This document shows, one piece after another, positions 1-7,862 of a stretch of 64,000 nucleotides of DNA; positions within the stretch are counted from its first letter, which is position 1, and the number at the start of each line of letters is the position of its first letter. Under the pieces are notes generated by a model. That model was not told the DNA's origin. It saw only the letters and a list, made by a program, of their open reading frames with translations, and did not search any database. The stretch spans positions 310,001 through 374,000 of the forward strand of contig NZ_QLYX01000004.1 of the NCBI RefSeq assembly GCF_003289645.1, in the 5' to 3' direction. Made by a program: the position numbers and the translations under genes. This DNA is from Actinomadura craniellae (GTDB lineage: Bacteria > Actinomycetota > Actinomycetes > Streptosporangiales > Streptosporangiaceae).

Positions 1-1
1 G

Positions 2-2047
2 CGGCTCGACCGGCCGGGCGACCCCCGGGTGGGCATCGCCGGCGAGTCCTACGGCGGGGCCATCGCGCTGCTCACCGCCGGCCACGACCCCCGGGTGGAC
101 GCGATCGCCCCGCAGATCACCTGGCACGACCTCGCCGACGCGCTGTTCCCCCAGGCCACCGGCGCGGACCCCGAGCACGGCACGCTCAAGAAGCTGTGGG
201 CGGGCATCTTCTTCACCGCCGGCGGCGAGGGCGACACCGCCTGCGGGCGCTTCCGGCCGGAACTGTGCCGGATGTACCAGCAGATCGCCGTCACCGGCCG
301 CCCCACCGCGGAGGCCGTCGCGACGCTGCGCCGGTCGAGCCCCGCGGCCGTGGCCGGCCGGATCAAGGCACCGGCGCTGCTGGTCCAGGGGCAGGCCGAC
401 TCGCTGTTCCCGCTGGACCACGCCGACGCCAACGCCCGCGCCATCGCCGCGGCCGGCACGCCGGTCTCCGTCGTCTGGTTCCAGGGCGGCCACGACGGCG
501 GCGAGCCGGAGACCGAACGGATCCGCGGGCTGGTCACCGGCTGGTTCGACCGCTGGCTGCGCGGCACCGGCGACGCCACACCCGGCTTCACCGTGACCCG
601 GCCGGGCGGCATCGACTCCGGCAGCGGCGAAGTGGTCGTGCACACCGCCGAGACGGCGTCCTACCCGGGGCTGTCGGCGCGTCCCCGCACGGTCGCGCTG
701 ACCGGCCGGGAGCAGACCGTGTTCCACCCCGCGGGCGGCGTCCCCGCGTCGATCTCGGCGCTGCCCGGACTCGGCGCGCTGGGCAACCTGGGCCAGTTGG
801 GCGGTGGCGGGATCCCCGGCGCGCCCGCCCTGGACATGCCCGGCCAGTCCGCCCGGTTCGACTCCGCCCCGCTCGGCGCGCCGCTGCGGCTGACCGGTGC
901 CGCGAAGGTGCGCGTCAAGGTCGACCGGCCGGCCACCCTGTTCGCCAAGCTGTACGACGTGGCGCCGGGTGACCGGGCCGCGCCGGCCCGGCTGATCGCC
1001 GCCCCGGTGCGGGTGGAGAAGCCGGGCGAGATCGACGTCACACTGCCCGCGATGGACTACGAATTCGACCGCGGCCACCGGCTGCGGCTGGTGCTGGCCA
1101 CCACCGACATGGGGTACGCCACCGCGCCCGAGCCCGCCGCCTACCGGGTGTCGGTCGTCTCCGGCCTGGCCGTGCCGACCGTCCCCGCGCTGGACTCCGC
1201 CCCGCCGACGCTGCCCTGGTGGGTCTGGGGCCTGCCGGCGGCCGCGCTGGCGGCGGCGCTGGCGATCGTGTTCGCCCGGCCCCGGCGCCGCACCGCCCCG
1301 GACCCCGAGCTCGCCGGCGTCCCGCTGGAGATCACCGGCCTCACCAAGGCGTACGCAGACGGGTACCGGGCGGTGGACGACCTGTCGTTCCGGGTGGAGA
1401 AGGGCCAGGTGCTGGGGCTGCTCGGCCCGAACGGCGCGGGCAAGACCACCACCCTGCGGATGCTGATGGGGCTGATCCACCCGGACGCCGGGGAGATCCG
1501 CATCTTCGGGCACGCCGTCGCGCCGGGCGCGCCCGTCCTGGCCCGGCTGGGCTCGTTCGTGGAGGGGCCCGGGTTCCTCCCCCACCTGTCCGGCCGCGAC
1601 AACCTCGACCTCTACTGGCGGGCCACCGGCCGGCCGCCCGGCGAGGCGCACCTGGAAGAGGCGCTGGCCATCGCCGACCTCGGGGCCGCCCTCGACCGGC
1701 CGGTGCGGACCTACTCCCAGGGCATGCGGCAGCGACTCGCCATCGCCCAGGCCATGCTGGGCCTGCCGGACCTGCTCGTGCTCGACGAGCCCGCCAACGG
1801 GCTCGACCCGCCGCAGATCCGGGAGATGCGCGACGTGCTCGTCCGGTACGCCGCCGCGGGCCGCACGGTCATCGTCTCCAGCCATCTGCTCGCCGAGGTC
1901 GAGCAGACCTGCACGCACGTGGTCGTCATGTCGCGCGGGCGGTGGGTGGCGGCCGGGCCGGTGGCCGAGATCGTCGGCTCCCAGCGCCGGCTGGAGGACG
2001 CGTTCCTGGAGCTCATCGAGGAGGCGGCGAGTGACAACAGCGTCTGA
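2..2047 (+). CDS. CocE/NonD-type hydrolase fused to ABC-transporter ATPase (5' end outside window)
   Basis: One polypeptide, open to the left edge, joins two unrelated modules. The first part is an alpha/beta hydrolase of the X-Pro dipeptidyl-peptidase (S15, CocE/NonD) type: nucleophile elbow GESYGG (Ser codon 47-49), candidate Asp in GQADSLFP (398-400) and His in GGHDGGE (491-493), then the beta-rich C-terminal domain of that family. A hydrophobic helix lies at about 1211-1280. It is followed by an ABC ATPase with Walker A GPNGAGKTT (1424-1450), signature YSQGMRQ (from 1712) and Walker B LLVLDEP (from 1772). The permease gene starts inside its last codons (17-base overlap), so the two probably form one exporter. 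The topology implies that the hydrolase faces outward and the ATPase inward (inference). Substrate unknown. Confidence 0.85.
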   Translation, partial: RLDRPGDPRVGIAGESYGGAIALLTAGHDPRVDAIAPQITWHDLADALFPQATGADPEHGTLKKLWAGIFFTAGGEGDTACGRFRPELCRMYQQIAVTGRPTAEAVATLRRSSPAAVAGRIKAPALLVQGQADSLFPLDHADANARAIAAAGTPVSVVWFQGGHDGGEPETERIRGLVTGWFDRWLRGTGDATPGFTVTRPGGIDSGSGEVVVHTAETASYPGLSARPRTVALTGREQTVFHPAGGVPASISALPGLGALGNLGQLGGGGIPGAPALDMPGQSARFDSAPLGAPLRLTGAAKVRVKVDRPATLFAKLYDVAPGDRAAPARLIAAPVRVEKPGEIDVTLPAMDYEFDRGHRLRLVLATTDMGYATAPEPAAYRVSVVSGLAVPTVPALDSAPPTLPWWVWGLPAAALAAALAIVFARPRRRTAPDPELAGVPLEITGLTKAYADGYRAVDDLSFRVEKGQVLGLLGPNGAGKTTTLRMLMGLIHPDAGEIRIFGHAVAPGAPVLARLGSFVEGPGFLPHLSGRDNLDLYWRATGRPPGEAHLEEALAIADLGAALDRPVRTYSQGMRQRLAIAQAMLGLPDLLVLDEPANGLDPPQIREMRDVLVRYAAAGRTVIVSSHLLAEVEQTCTHVVVMSRGRWVAAGPVAEIVGSQRRLEDAFLELIEEAASDNSV

Positions 2048-2885
2048 TCCCTCCGCCGGGTACGCGGTGCGCCGCACCCTGCCGCTGCGGGTGGAGTTCG
2101 TCCGCCAGTTGCGGCGGCGCCGCACCTCGGTGGCGTTCGCGATCCTGCTGGTGCTGCCCTGGGTGCTGGTCGTGGCGTTCCAGATCGGCGGCGACCCCGA
2201 CGGGCCCGACGGTTTCCCCAGCCTGGTCGACGTGGCCACCTCCAGCGCGCTGAACTTCGCGCTGTTCACGCTGTTCGTCTCGGTGGGCTTCCTGCTGGTG
2301 GTGGCGGTGGCGCTGTTCTGCGGCGACACCGTGGCCAGCGAGGCCGGCTGGTCGTCGCTGCGCTACCTGCTGGCCGCCCCGGTGCCGCGCGCCCGGCTGC
2401 TGCGGCAGAAGCTGGTGGTGGCGCTCGGCTTCGCCACGACCGCCGTGGTCAGCCTGCCGCTGATGGCGCTGCTGGCGGGCACGGTGGCGTTCGGCTGGGG
2501 GGACGTGGAGTTGCCCACCGGCGGGACCGTCTCGGCGAGCACGGCGCTCGGCCGGATCGGCATCGTCGTCGGGTACGCGCTGGTCAGCCAGTTCGTGGTG
2601 GCCGCTCTGGCGTTCCTGCTGTCGGTCACCACCGACTCACCGCTGGGCGCGGTGGGCGGTGCGGTCGGGCTGGTGATCGTGAGCAACATCCTGGACGCGG
2701 TGACCGCGCTGGGCAGCTGGCGGGAGTTCCTGCCCTCGCACTGGATGTACGCCTGGATGGACGCCCTCCAGCCGACCGTCCAGTGGAACGGCATGATCAA
2801 GGGGACGGCGATCTCGCTCGCCTACTCGGTGATCCTGCTGGCGCTGGCGTTCCGGCGGTTCCGCGCCAAGGACATCGTCTCCTAG
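2031..2885 (+). CDS. ABC-2 type transporter permease
   Basis: A 284-residue integral membrane protein with about six hydrophobic segments, beginning with a basic cytoplasmic N-terminus (FVRQLRRRRTSVAFAILLVL). This is the typical layout of an ABC-2 permease. The GTG start at 2031 overlaps the end of the fused hydrolase-ATPase gene by 17 bases, so translation is coupled and the two should assemble as one transporter. The TAG stop lies in the sequence CTAG (2882-2885), which also supplies the stop of the convergent isochorismatase-like gene. Substrate is not evident. Confidence 0.88.
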   Translation: MTTASDPSAGYAVRRTLPLRVEFVRQLRRRRTSVAFAILLVLPWVLVVAFQIGGDPDGPDGFPSLVDVATSSALNFALFTLFVSVGFLLVVAVALFCGDTVASEAGWSSLRYLLAAPVPRARLLRQKLVVALGFATTAVVSLPLMALLAGTVAFGWGDVELPTGGTVSASTALGRIGIVVGYALVSQFVVAALAFLLSVTTDSPLGAVGGAVGLVIVSNILDAVTALGSWREFLPSHWMYAWMDALQPTVQWNGMIKGTAISLAYSVILLALAFRRFRAKDIVS

Positions 2886-3406
2886 AGGGCTTCGACCACC
2901 TCGTCGGTGGTGCAGACCGTGCCCAGCGCGGGGAAGCTCTTGCCGACCGTCAGGTCGTGGGCCACCGGGTCGAACGCGGTCATGGCGTCTTCGACCAGGA
3001 ACAGCTCGTAGCCGTACGTGCCGGCCGCCGTCCGCGCGGTGATCTCGACGGCGCCGTCGGTGGCGATGCCGGCGAGCACCAGCGCGGTGACGCCGCGCTC
3101 GCGCAGGTCGCCGTGCAGCCCGGTGCGCTCGAAAGCGTCCTGGGACTTCTTGGCGACGAGCAGGTCCGTTCCCCGGGGAAGCATCTCGTCGACCAGTTCG
3201 CTGGCGGCCGGCGGGCGCTCACCGCCCCAGTCGTGCTGCACGATCACGACCTGCGCCTGGTGCTCCCGGAACGCGTCGGCCAGCCGCATGGACTGCCGGA
3301 CGACGTCCGCACCGCCGTACGGCTTGGTCTCCATGCCCACGATCCGGACCTGGAGATCGATCGCGATCAACGCTGTCCGTCGTGGGTCGATGACTATGTG
3401 GGGCAT
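2882..3406 (-). CDS. Isochorismatase-fold hydrolase lacking the catalytic Cys
   Basis: A 174-residue protein of the isochorismatase/nicotinamidase (cysteine hydrolase) fold. The family Asp is in ALIAIDLQ (D17) and the Lys in VAKKSQDAF (K86/K87). The third position, normally Cys in GxxTxxCV, is Ala in GIATDGAVEITA (A119). True isochorismatases such as EntB and PhzD also lack this Cys, so isochorismatase-like chemistry is possible; a pseudo-enzyme is the alternative. I chose the ATG at 3406; an in-frame ATG at 3427 would add seven residues but overlaps a divergent coding remnant and has no better ribosome site. It converges with the permease gene, sharing CTAG for both stops. Confidence 0.85.
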   Translation of the reverse strand: MPHIVIDPRRTALIAIDLQVRIVGMETKPYGGADVVRQSMRLADAFREHQAQVVIVQHDWGGERPPAASELVDEMLPRGTDLLVAKKSQDAFERTGLHGDLRERGVTALVLAGIATDGAVEITARTAAGTYGYELFLVEDAMTAFDPVAHDLTVGKSFPALGTVCTTDEVVEAL

Positions 3407-3425
3407 GACGCGGCATCCTACGGTC

Positions 3426-3548
3426 ATGGGGGATTCTTCGACCGTAAGGCACGTCGCCCTGGCACTGCCAGGTGTGCAGGAGCGTCTGTCCTGGGGGCAG
3501 GCGACCGTCCGCGTATCGCACGGGATCTTCGATATCGGCCAAGAGTAG
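3426..3548 (+). pseudogene. N-terminal remnant of an MmcQ/YjbR-family gene
   Basis: A 40-codon frame opens with ATG at 3426 and reads VRHVALALPGVQERLSWG, then RVSHGIFDI, before TAG. This resembles the first strand-helix of MmcQ/YjbR (CyaY-fold) proteins, which are normally about 110-130 residues, so at least two thirds is missing. The sequence after the stop turns AT-rich and shows no continuation in other frames. I read it as the relic of a deleted gene; an unrelated small ORF is less likely. Confidence 0.5.
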
Positions 3549-3952
3549 CAGCATGGATACTCTTTGTTATTTTTTGCTCGGCGAAAATCGGTCGAACCTG
3601 TCGTTCATGTCGCATAGGCTCGGCGAAACTGACGTGAGCGCCCCGCGTCGCACGCTAAATGAGCATGAGATCACTTCCGCGGCCCGGATTAGCGGGCAGC
3701 GGAAAGGGGGAGATGATCACCATGTCACGGCAGCAACTCGTCAAGCGACCGAGACCCCCTCGGCAGCCTGCTCCGATCGACCTTCGCACCCCTTCCGGCC
3801 GCGTCCTCCCTTACTGACCCCTTCGCTCCCGCTTCGCCCCGGCACCGTCCAGGAGCCCGACTCCCCTCCGCCGCGACCCGGCAGGTTGGGGAAGTCATTG
3901 CCGGTGTGCAAATATCATCCCTGCACCTCGGCTCTCTAAGCGGGAGAACGCA
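3549..3952. other. Intergenic region with a short direct repeat and one candidate small ORF
   Basis: No recognisable gene. The first third is unusually AT-rich and carries an 11-base direct repeat GCTCGGCGAAA at 3576-3586 and 3618-3628. A short frame with a ribosome site lies at 3722-3817 (listed separately). The remainder, leading to the STAS gene, shows nothing I can name. Confidence 0.5.
3722..3817 (+). CDS. Candidate 31-residue Arg/Pro-rich small protein
   Basis: ATG at 3722 follows a strong ribosome-binding sequence GGGGGAG (3706-3712) at nine bases and reads a basic, proline-rich peptide (VKRPRPPRQPAPIDLRTPSG) ending in TGA at 3815-3817. No family recognised. The evidence is only the ribosome site and an intact frame; it could equally be the end of a decayed gene. 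Confidence 0.25.
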   Translation: MSRQQLVKRPRPPRQPAPIDLRTPSGRVLPY

Positions 3953-4300
3953 GTGGAACTGTTGACTGCCTCGGCGCGCGCCCACGGCCCGTTCGCGGTC
4001 GTCGCGCTCGCCGGTGAACTCGATATGACGGGCGTGTCCACCGCCGAGCGGACCATCCGGTCCGCCCGCTCGGACCACAGCCCGCACCTGGTCCTCGACC
4101 TGACCGGGCTGACCTTCATGGACTCCACGGGATTGCGAGTACTGCTCCAGGCCCAGCGCCAGACCACCGCCCAGCAGGGCACCCTGGCGCTCGCCGCGCC
4201 GGCCCCGGCGGTGCGCCGGGTCATCGAGGTCACCGGCCTGGACCGCCACTTCACGATCTACGACACCCTCGACGAGGCCCTCTCCGCCTCCATCGACTGA
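3953..4300 (+). CDS. STAS-domain anti-sigma factor antagonist
   Basis: A 115-residue protein that is a complete STAS domain (SpoIIAA/RsbV type). The conserved loop DLTGLTFMDSTGLRVLL includes the phosphorylatable Ser (S58) of the DSTGL motif. Such proteins bind an anti-sigma kinase in the unphosphorylated state and release a sigma factor. The GTG start at 3953 has GGGAGAA seven to twelve bases upstream. No partner kinase or sigma gene is adjacent, so the pathway it serves cannot be read from context. A strong hairpin lies 38 bases beyond the stop. Confidence 0.9.
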   Translation: MELLTASARAHGPFAVVALAGELDMTGVSTAERTIRSARSDHSPHLVLDLTGLTFMDSTGLRVLLQAQRQTTAQQGTLALAAPAPAVRRVIEVTGLDRHFTIYDTLDEALSASID

Positions 4301-4337
4301 GTCCCGGCCGCACCGCGGGCCCGCCCGCCCGAATGAC

Positions 4338-4382
4338 GGCGCCGGCCGGCCGCGCGCCCCCAGAGCGCGGCCGGCCGGCGCC
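4338..4382. terminator. Perfect 18-bp GC hairpin after the STAS gene
   Basis: Arms at 4338-4355 and 4365-4382 are perfectly complementary around a 9-base loop. There is no U-tract, as is common for actinomycete terminators. Confidence 0.6.
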
Positions 4383-4393
4383 TCACGCCGCCA

Positions 4394-4408
4394 TCCACAG
4401 CCTGTGGA
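4394..4408. promoter_or_regulatory. Palindrome TCCACAG-C-CTGTGGA
   Basis: A 15-base perfect dyad (7-base arms, one central base) 76 bases before the next start codon. It partly resembles a DnaA box (TTATCCACA), but only one half matches. A regulator site for the downstream gene is an alternative. Confidence 0.3.
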
Positions 4409-4483
4409 CAGCCGGCGCGACGCGCCCTGGCCAAGATCGTCGAAAGGTGCGAGACTCGGGCGATCCCACCAGCCGGAGGCCAG

Positions 4484-5035
4484 GTGACGACCCCCTCGAA
4501 GCGCACCGGCTGGATCGCCGTGGCCGTCCTCCACACCGCCGTGGTCTTCTCCCTCGGCTACCTCGCGGGCGACCGGACGACCCCGGCCGTCGCCGTACCG
4601 GCGGCCGTGCCCGGCGGCACGCCGGCACCGGCGTCCCCGCCGCCCAGTCCCACACCGGCCGGCCCCACACCGACCGGCTGGCCGCGCCAGTCTCCGATCG
4701 ACGACTTCGCCGTCAAGGTCGTCAAGGTGTCGACGGCGAAATCGCTCTCCGACTCGCTCTACGGGACACATCGCCCGCGAAGCCGGTTCACCCTCGTCCG
4801 CCTCTCGCTGCGCAACCGCACCGACCGCCCGGCCCATCCCCCGTCGAACCTGCCGCTGCGGACGGCCGACGGCAGGGAGTTCGCGCCCGCGTGGGAGCCG
4901 ACGTTCGGGCAGACCGTCCTCGCCCGCCGCGGCACGTTCAACGACGTCAACCCCGGTGCCGCCACCACGGTCGTCTACGTCTACGACCTCCCCGCCGGCG
5001 CCCGCCCCGCCGAGGTCGCCGGCCGGCGCCTCTGA
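4484..5035 (+). CDS. Membrane-anchored DUF4352-like extracytoplasmic protein
   Basis: A 183-residue protein with a short cytoplasmic tail, one hydrophobic segment (about residues 9-29, GWIAVAVLHTAVVFSLGYLA), a Pro/Ala/Thr linker (about 35-65) and a compact C-terminal domain. The domain has the DUF4352 outline: a strand with FTLVRLSLRNRTD, then the closing NPGAATTVVYVYDLPAG. Such domains are surface or lipoprotein-borne immunoglobulin-like folds of unknown role. The GTG start is preceded by GGAGG about 7 bases upstream. No operon partner. Confidence 0.7.
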   Translation: MTTPSKRTGWIAVAVLHTAVVFSLGYLAGDRTTPAVAVPAAVPGGTPAPASPPPSPTPAGPTPTGWPRQSPIDDFAVKVVKVSTAKSLSDSLYGTHRPRSRFTLVRLSLRNRTDRPAHPPSNLPLRTADGREFAPAWEPTFGQTVLARRGTFNDVNPGAATTVVYVYDLPAGARPAEVAGRRL

Positions 5036-5512
5036 GCCGTCCCGGGCGGGGCGGACGGCGGGGTTCTCGAAGGCTTCCACTCGCGACCTCTTCACAGTGG
5101 ATTCCGCATTGCCCCTTGCGGTGGTTCACGCCCGACACAAAAGCAAGATCGAAAATTCCACCGGAATACCCGCAAAGAAGAGATGCGCCTTCCCCGATGG
5201 CCGTAATGACCGGAGGGAGATTGACGGCTGGCCGCTTTCATCTGCCGCACCACACCGATCAGGCAAGGAGAAATACCTGAACAACGCTGTTCCGATCTTG
5301 AACCCCGGCATCGGTGACGGCCGCGTCAGAGCGCCCTCCGACGGTGCGGTGGCTGCAATGCCAGTCCTTATTTTCCCGCCGCAACGACCAGAACTCGTCC
5401 CGCCGTTCAACACGGCTCGAATTATTCGACGGCATCTCCGTGGATTGAAACTCGGCGGGCATTCCGAACGTCCGAGTCACCGTACATCCCCTGCGCTGCC
5501 ACGGGAGAAAAG
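5036..5512. other. 477-bp intergenic region without a supported gene
   Basis: Less GC-rich than its surroundings. Open frames here lack a start with a ribosome site. An AAGGAG at about 5265 is followed only by a CTG in a frame that runs on into the next gene's antisense composition. I see nothing definable. Confidence 0.4.
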
Positions 5513-5971
5513 ATGCCCACGTTCACGCAGCCGCCCTTACGACAGCCACCATCTCGCAGGTCGTTCCTGGCCGTGGTGTCCCTCCTTGCCGCGGGCTCCG
5601 CCGGTTGCCGTCGCCCTCCACCCAGGCGCCAAATTCCCGGGCAGCCACCTCGCAGAGGGGGCGGCGGGCCGCCGGACCCGCCCGTCGACCTGCCCATCAG
5701 CGGGCCCGCGCTGACCGTCATGCCCAGTTCGCGGTTGCTCGTCGGCCAGTCCTACAGCCTGCGGGCCTCGGGATTCCTGCCCGGGGAGAGCGTGCAGTTC
5801 CGGATCTTCTTCTCCAGCTCGGTGATCCGCTACCGGCTGGTCCACCCGCCGCCGTCCGGCCAGGCATGGCCGATCTTCTCCGGCCAGCCGCATGCGGGCC
5901 GCTACCGGGTCACCGCCTACGGAGTGCGGTCGGGGCGGGTGGCCCGGGCCGGTTTCCAGGTCGGTGCCTGA
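5513..5971 (+). CDS. Tat-type exported or lipoprotein-like hypothetical protein
   Basis: A 152-residue protein whose N-terminus has twin Arg (SRRSFLAVVSLLAAGSAGC), matching a Tat signal with a possible but non-ideal lipobox (SAGC). A proline/arginine/glycine-rich linker follows (about 35-60). The mature part (about 65-152) reads like a small beta-sandwich (SYSLRASGFLPGESVQFRI, HAGRYRVTAYGV) as in Ig-like surface proteins. ATG at 5513 follows GGGAG. No known family; role unknown. Confidence 0.6.
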   Translation: MPTFTQPPLRQPPSRRSFLAVVSLLAAGSAGCRRPPPRRQIPGQPPRRGGGGPPDPPVDLPISGPALTVMPSSRLLVGQSYSLRASGFLPGESVQFRIFFSSSVIRYRLVHPPPSGQAWPIFSGQPHAGRYRVTAYGVRSGRVARAGFQVGA

Positions 5972-6043
5972 TCCGCCCGGTCCGGCGGCGAACGCGCGTC
6001 CCGCCGTTTCGACCTGGCCGGGTTCGCCTGGGAGGGTTGGGGG

Positions 6044-6577
6044 ATGCGCTGGACCGTCAACTCCGAAGAGCCCCTCTACCGCGACGAATGGCTGGACATC
6101 CGGATGGCCCGGGTGGACATCGGCGCGGGGCGCACGCTCGACCACCGGCTGATCCGCACCCCGCCGGGCGCGGGGGTCGTCGCCGTCGACGACCGGCGGC
6201 GCGTTCTCCTGCTGTGGAGACATCGTTTCATCACCGACTCGTGGGGGTGGGAGATCCCGATCGGCAGGATCGAGCCGGGTGAGGGCCCCGCCGAGGCGGC
6301 GGCCCGCGAGTTCGAGGAGGAGACCGGCTGGCGGGCCGGGCCGCTGCGCCCGCTGCTGACCACCGAGCCCACCCCCGGCATCAGCGACAGCCGGCACCAC
6401 ATCTTCCGCGCCGACGGTGCGTCCTATGTGGGCTCCCCGGCCGAGGACTGGGAGTCCGAACGCATCGAGTGGGTTCCGCTCGCCCGGGTCCGTGACCTGG
6501 TCGCCGGGCGGCAGATCGTCAGCGGCACCACGCTGGCCGCCCTGCTCTACCTGGCCCTGGCGGAGCCCCCCGGATAA
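6044..6577 (+). CDS. Nudix hydrolase
   Basis: A 177-residue Nudix protein. The full Nudix box is at residues 74-96: G, five residues, E, seven residues, then REFEEETGW, so metal binding and catalysis should be intact. The fold matches ADP-ribose pyrophosphatase-like Nudix enzymes (GWEIPIGRIEPGE), which cleave nucleoside diphosphates linked to another moiety; the exact substrate cannot be told. ATG at 6044 has GGGAGGG upstream. The next gene begins 39 bases after the stop on the same strand. Confidence 0.9.
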   Translation: MRWTVNSEEPLYRDEWLDIRMARVDIGAGRTLDHRLIRTPPGAGVVAVDDRRRVLLLWRHRFITDSWGWEIPIGRIEPGEGPAEAAAREFEEETGWRAGPLRPLLTTEPTPGISDSRHHIFRADGASYVGSPAEDWESERIEWVPLARVRDLVAGRQIVSGTTLAALLYLALAEPPG

Positions 6578-6616
6578 TCGGCTGCCCGGAACGGGAGACC
6601 GCTCTACCGTGGTCCC

Positions 6617-7162
6617 GTGGACGTGACCTTCAAACGCACCGGCGAACGCCGCTACGGGCTCATCGTCACCGCACCCGGGCAGGGCACCCGGCAGAAGGAC
6701 CCGGCGCCCGGTTACGACGACCACATCCCGCACGACCTGGTCCACTACGTCGTGGAGGCCGAGCTCGGGTTGGCGGGCGGCGTCTTCGGCCGGATCGCCG
6801 GGGGCGGTGGTGGCCTCTTCCAGATCGACGATGACGTCCGGGACCATCGGGAACGCCGCCGGCAGGCGCGCAGGCAGCGCAGGCGCGAGGACCGCCTGCG
6901 CCGGGAGGACCACGCGGGCCAGGCCGACATGGCGACCTCGGAGACGTATGCCGGGTTCTGCCTCATCGCCTGGAAGCGCCGGCACGGGTACCGGGGAGAG
7001 GCCGCGGCCTGGCTGAACCCCGAGATCCCGCGGCCCGAGGAAGATCCGGCGCTCGGGCGGATCCTGGACCGCCTGGACCGGATCGCCCCGCTCTGGAACG
7101 CCCTGCCGGTCGGTGGTTCCCTCACCTTCCGCTGGCCCGGGACGGAGCCGGTGCGGCCCTGA
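6617..7162 (+). CDS. Conserved hypothetical protein with HDLVHYVVE motif
   Basis: A 181-residue soluble protein. It opens with MDVTFKRTGERRYGLIV, then DDHIPHDLVHYVVEAELG (about 34-51), a glycine-rich turn, and a very basic helix (about residues 74-98, many Arg) that may bind nucleic acid. The HDxxH-like spacing (HIPHDLVHY) could coordinate metal, but I know no characterised relative. The GTG start at 6617 fits the downstream frame. Probably co-transcribed with the Nudix gene. Confidence 0.65.
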   Translation: MDVTFKRTGERRYGLIVTAPGQGTRQKDPAPGYDDHIPHDLVHYVVEAELGLAGGVFGRIAGGGGGLFQIDDDVRDHRERRRQARRQRRREDRLRREDHAGQADMATSETYAGFCLIAWKRRHGYRGEAAAWLNPEIPRPEEDPALGRILDRLDRIAPLWNALPVGGSLTFRWPGTEPVRP

Positions 7163-7244
7163 CCGCCCGGCGCGATCACGGGCGCCTCCGCGGGGCAGGA
7201 TCACCGGGACAGCCCAGGACCGCCGTCCCCAGGAGGGAGCCGCC

Positions 7245-7799
7245 GTGGCCACCCAGAAGGAACGGATGCTCGCCGGTGAGCCCTACATCGCCGACGACCT
7301 CGAACTCGCCACGGACGCGCTGCGTGCGGCCCTCCTGTGCGAGCGCTTCAACTCCCGCAGCGCCGCGGAGCCCCTGGCCCGGCGGGAACTGCTGGCCGAG
7401 CTGCTGGGCGAGATCGGGGAGGGCGTCGAGATCCGGCCGCCACTGCGGGTGGACTACGGCTACCAGATCACCATCGGCCCCCGGACGTTCCTCAACTTCG
7501 GGGCGGTCCTGCTGGACGTCGCCCGGATCACCATCGGCGCCGACGTCCAGATCGGCCCCAACGTCCAGTTGCTGACCCCCACCCACCCGGTGGAGCCGGA
7601 ACCGCGGCGCGCCAAGTACGAGTCGGCCCGGCCGATCACCCTTGCGGACAACGTCTGGCTGGGCGGCGGCGTCATCGTCTGCCCGGGGGTGACCATCGGG
7701 GAGAACACCGTCGTCGGCGCCGGTGCGGTCGTCACCGCGGACCTGCCCCCGAACGTCGTGGCCGTGGGCAACCCGGCCCGGATCGTCCGCGGGATCTGA
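7245..7799 (+). CDS. Maltose/galactoside O-acetyltransferase-type LbH protein
   Basis: A 184-residue member of the LacA/Maa acetyltransferase family. The N-terminal Mac helices (KERMLAGEPYIADDLEL) are followed by left-handed beta-helix hexapeptide repeats (ITIGPRTFLNFGAVLLDVA, VIVCPGVTIGENTVVGAGAV) and the catalytic His in TPTHPVEP (H114). It should transfer acetyl from acetyl-CoA to a sugar hydroxyl. GTG at 7245 has an ideal AGGAGG (7231-7236); an earlier in-frame GTG lacks one. Usual length for the family. Confidence 0.88.
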   Translation: MATQKERMLAGEPYIADDLELATDALRAALLCERFNSRSAAEPLARRELLAELLGEIGEGVEIRPPLRVDYGYQITIGPRTFLNFGAVLLDVARITIGADVQIGPNVQLLTPTHPVEPEPRRAKYESARPITLADNVWLGGGVIVCPGVTIGENTVVGAGAVVTADLPPNVVAVGNPARIVRGI

Positions 7800-7832
7800 G
7801 CCGGGAATGCCCGACCGCGGATGATGGTTTAA

Positions 7833-7841
7833 AGTTCAACT
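7833..7841. promoter_or_regulatory. Palindrome AGTTCAACT in the pirin promoter region
   Basis: A nine-base dyad (AGTT-C-AACT) in an AT-rich patch about 22 bases before the pirin start. It looks like a small-regulator operator (MarR/HxlR-like) but is too short to assign. Confidence 0.25.
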
Positions 7842-7862
7842 ACTCATCCTCGGGAGGACGGC

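Noticed and set aside
4394-4408. Replication origin or DnaA box cluster
   Set aside because: A single palindrome with half a DnaA-box match and no further copies nearby.
5126-5413. 95-codon minus-strand frame in the 5036-5512 gap
   Set aside because: No ribosome site or leaderless -10 and no domain; mixed composition.
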